Source: Streptosporangiaceae bacterium (GTDB lineage: Bacteria; Actinomycetota; Actinomycetes; Streptosporangiales; Streptosporangiaceae). Taken from it: DNA of 6,727 nt. Positions 6,041-6,727 of the stretch are shown one piece after another (position 1 is the stretch's first letter; every line of letters begins with the position of its first letter). The notes under the pieces were generated by a model. The model was not told where the DNA came from. It ran no database searches and was given only the letters and a program-made list of their open reading frames with translations. A program made the translations under genes and the position numbers. Where the stretch lies: the NCBI GenBank assembly GCA_030041195.1, contig JASHOI010000791.1, positions 1 through 6,727 of the forward strand, written 5' to 3'.

Positions 6041-6180
6041 GGGCCACCCGGGCACCCCCGGCACCCGGCACCCCGGCACCCGGGCACCCGCGGCACCCCG
6101 GGCCACCCCGGGCACCCCGGGCCACCCCGGGCACTCCGGGCCACCCCGGCACCGCCGGGCACCCGCGGCACCCGGGCCAC
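6041..6180. repeat. GC-rich short tandem repeat tract (alternating 10/9-bp CACCCCGGGC / ACCCCGGGC units)
   Basis: The core at about 6095-6160 alternates CACCCCGGGC with the same unit one base shorter, with a few substitutions. The flanks are looser GGCACCC repeats. CGGGCACCCGCGGCACCC occurs at both 6081-6098 and 6156-6173, framing the core. Nearly every unit holds the palindrome CCCGGG. The minus strand carries many GGGG runs about 6 nt apart, so G-quadruplexes are possible on the strand that would be transcribed into the aminotransferase. Both strands read as collagen-like Gly-X-Y or His-Pro-Gly peptides, which simply reflects the repeat period. Confidence 0.85.
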
Positions 6181-6556
6181 CACGATGATGTGCGCGGATG
6201 CGGCACTCCGCTCACCCGACGAGGATTCCAACTGACCCCGGCGTTGGCAAGCATGGCTACTTTTCGCGCCGCGAACGGCACGTCCCGCGACGGGCTGGGG
6301 AGGCGAGGCGGGAAGTCGGGTCTACGTGCCGCAGGATTGGTGTGGCCGGCTCGTTGCTGTCGTCCCAGCGCACGCGCCGACGCCGGCGACACCAGTGGCC
6401 GAGCCGTGAAGGTGCCTGAGATGCCGGATATACGAAGTTATGAGATGCTGGGCCGCGGCCCTGCCAGGCCGCGCGCGCTTTCGGCCAGGACTTAACGCAG
6501 TTCCGGGCTTTCCGATTTCCGGCTGTACGGCGTCGGGGCGCGGTTGTTACGAGGTG

Positions 6557-6598
6557 GTGGGTCCCCCGCTGCTGTTAGAGGAACAGCGCGGGCCCCAC
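6557..6598. repeat. Long imperfect hairpin
   Basis: Three stem blocks stack around a 5-nt loop (6577-6581): CTGTT/AACAG, CCCGC/GCGGG and GTGGG/CCCAC. They are separated by small internal loops (TG opposite C, TCC opposite C). Fifteen pairs in all make an accidental fold less likely, though GC-rich DNA forms such stems easily. No T-run follows, so it is not a textbook terminator. It could belong to a small RNA or a leader of an unseen gene to the right. Confidence 0.4.
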
Positions 6599-6677
6599 GA
6601 CACTGTTGGCCAGCCGAGTTAGCCAGCCGAATCCAGCCCGCCCACCCCCTCCGCCATGCCGGCTGCAACCCGGCCGT

Positions 6678-6696
6678 GCCGGCCGTACCGGCCGGC
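6678..6696. repeat. Perfect 8-bp GC hairpin within GGCCG repeats
   Basis: GCCGGCCG and CGGCCGGC form a perfect stem around the 3-nt loop TAC, inside a run of GGCCGTGCC/GGCCGTACC repeats (about 6671-6702). It has no T-tract. It could act as a U-less terminator for a gene beyond the right edge, or be intergenic low-complexity sequence. Confidence 0.4.
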
Positions 6697-6727
6697 CGTG
6701 CCCAGCGGCGCCCGGCCCTGCCCGCCC

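Larger units (their letters stand above)
6181..6727. other. Stretch without a convincing gene
   Basis: No open frame here combines a start site, GC-ending codons and a recognisable protein. Base composition is visibly less GC-biased at 6410-6560 than in the neighbouring genes. It contains an isolated 13-bp loxP-arm-like sequence (6429-6441), a long imperfect hairpin (6557-6598), a direct repeat GCCAGCCGA (6609-6617 and 6622-6630) and GGCCG-rich repeats ending in a perfect hairpin (6678-6696). I see no tRNA or recognisable riboswitch. The promoter of the leftward aminotransferase should lie in this stretch or in the repeat tract, but no clear -35/-10 pair was found. Confidence 0.6.

Noticed and set aside
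6041..6180. CRISPR array
   Set aside because: Units are only 9-10 bp, directly adjacent with no unique spacers, and no cas genes are present.
6007..6392. Collagen-like Gly-X-Y open frames on the minus strand over the repeat tract
   Set aside because: The Gly-X-Y pattern is forced by the 9/10-bp GC repeat and also appears as His-Pro-Gly on the other strand. Flanking residues are low-complexity, no Shine-Dalgarno supports a start, and two different frames look equally collagen-like.
6429..6441. Functional loxP or integrase attachment site
   Set aside because: Only one arm is present, neither flank has an inverted partner at 8-bp spacing, and no recombinase gene is in the window.
5068..6495. 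475-codon rightward open frame opposite the aminotransferase
   Set aside because: The translation is low-complexity and runs from the antisense of a convincing PLP enzyme straight through the repeat tract. No family features.
6440..6622. 60-codon rightward open frame starting at the promoter-like site
   Set aside because: Only about 60% of its codons end in G or C, it uses the rare Leu codon TTA, it includes half of the hairpin, and it resembles no protein I know. Kept only as part of the 6406-6442 finding.
6557..6640. tRNA gene or tRNA-derived attachment site
   Set aside because: The hairpin and the nearby CCGAATCC do not form a cloverleaf. No acceptor, D-arm or anticodon arm with correct spacing could be placed on either strand.

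Overview
This is very GC-rich, actinobacteria-like chromosomal DNA. Codons end mostly in G or C, GTG starts are used, genes are tightly packed on both strands, and the protein families (FHA-HTH regulator, MerR, MFS efflux, small cysteine-hydrolase-fold protein) are typical of soil actinomycetes. The genus cannot be told from this window. There are no rRNA, tRNA, CRISPR, phage or transposase genes.

Layout. A leftward cluster fills 1-2394. Read in the direction of transcription, it holds a MerR regulator (1963-2394), an FHA-domain protein with a C-terminal helical, probably DNA-binding region (1175-1906), and a class III CoA-transferase (1-1164, cut by the window edge). The CoA-transferase closely matches mesaconyl-CoA C1-C4 CoA transferase (2-methylfumaryl-CoA isomerase, Mct). 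Divergent from merR is an MFS exporter (2457-3722). Its 3' end overlaps convergently with an isochorismatase-family gene (3679-4245, leftward). Next come a divergent SAM-dependent methyltransferase (4314-5009, rightward) and a convergent fold-type IV PLP aminotransferase (5020-5958, leftward) that resembles the (R)-selective amine transaminases. The last 769 bases (5959-6727) hold no convincing gene. They contain a 140-bp tract of 9/10-bp CACCCCGGGC-type repeats with G-quadruplex potential on the strand transcribed through the aminotransferase, two hairpins, and an isolated 13-bp sequence identical to a loxP arm.

How it may work. The best-supported regulatory unit is the merR/MFS divergent pair. 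The MerR protein has the CX2CX1CX5C cysteine pattern of the SoxR [2Fe-2S] sensor. The MFS promoter has the over-long 19-bp spacer of MerR targets, with an 18-bp palindrome placed exactly as in the E. coli soxS promoter. The predicted transcription start falls on or next to the MFS ATG, so the transcript would be leaderless. A redox- or drug-responsive efflux switch is the natural reading. The FHA regulator and Mct-like enzyme may be co-transcribed behind merR. The isochorismatase-fold, methyltransferase and aminotransferase genes look like separate accessory metabolic genes, and nothing in the sequence ties them into one pathway.

Limits: family assignments come from reading motifs and recalling homologues. 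No search, alignment or folding software was used.
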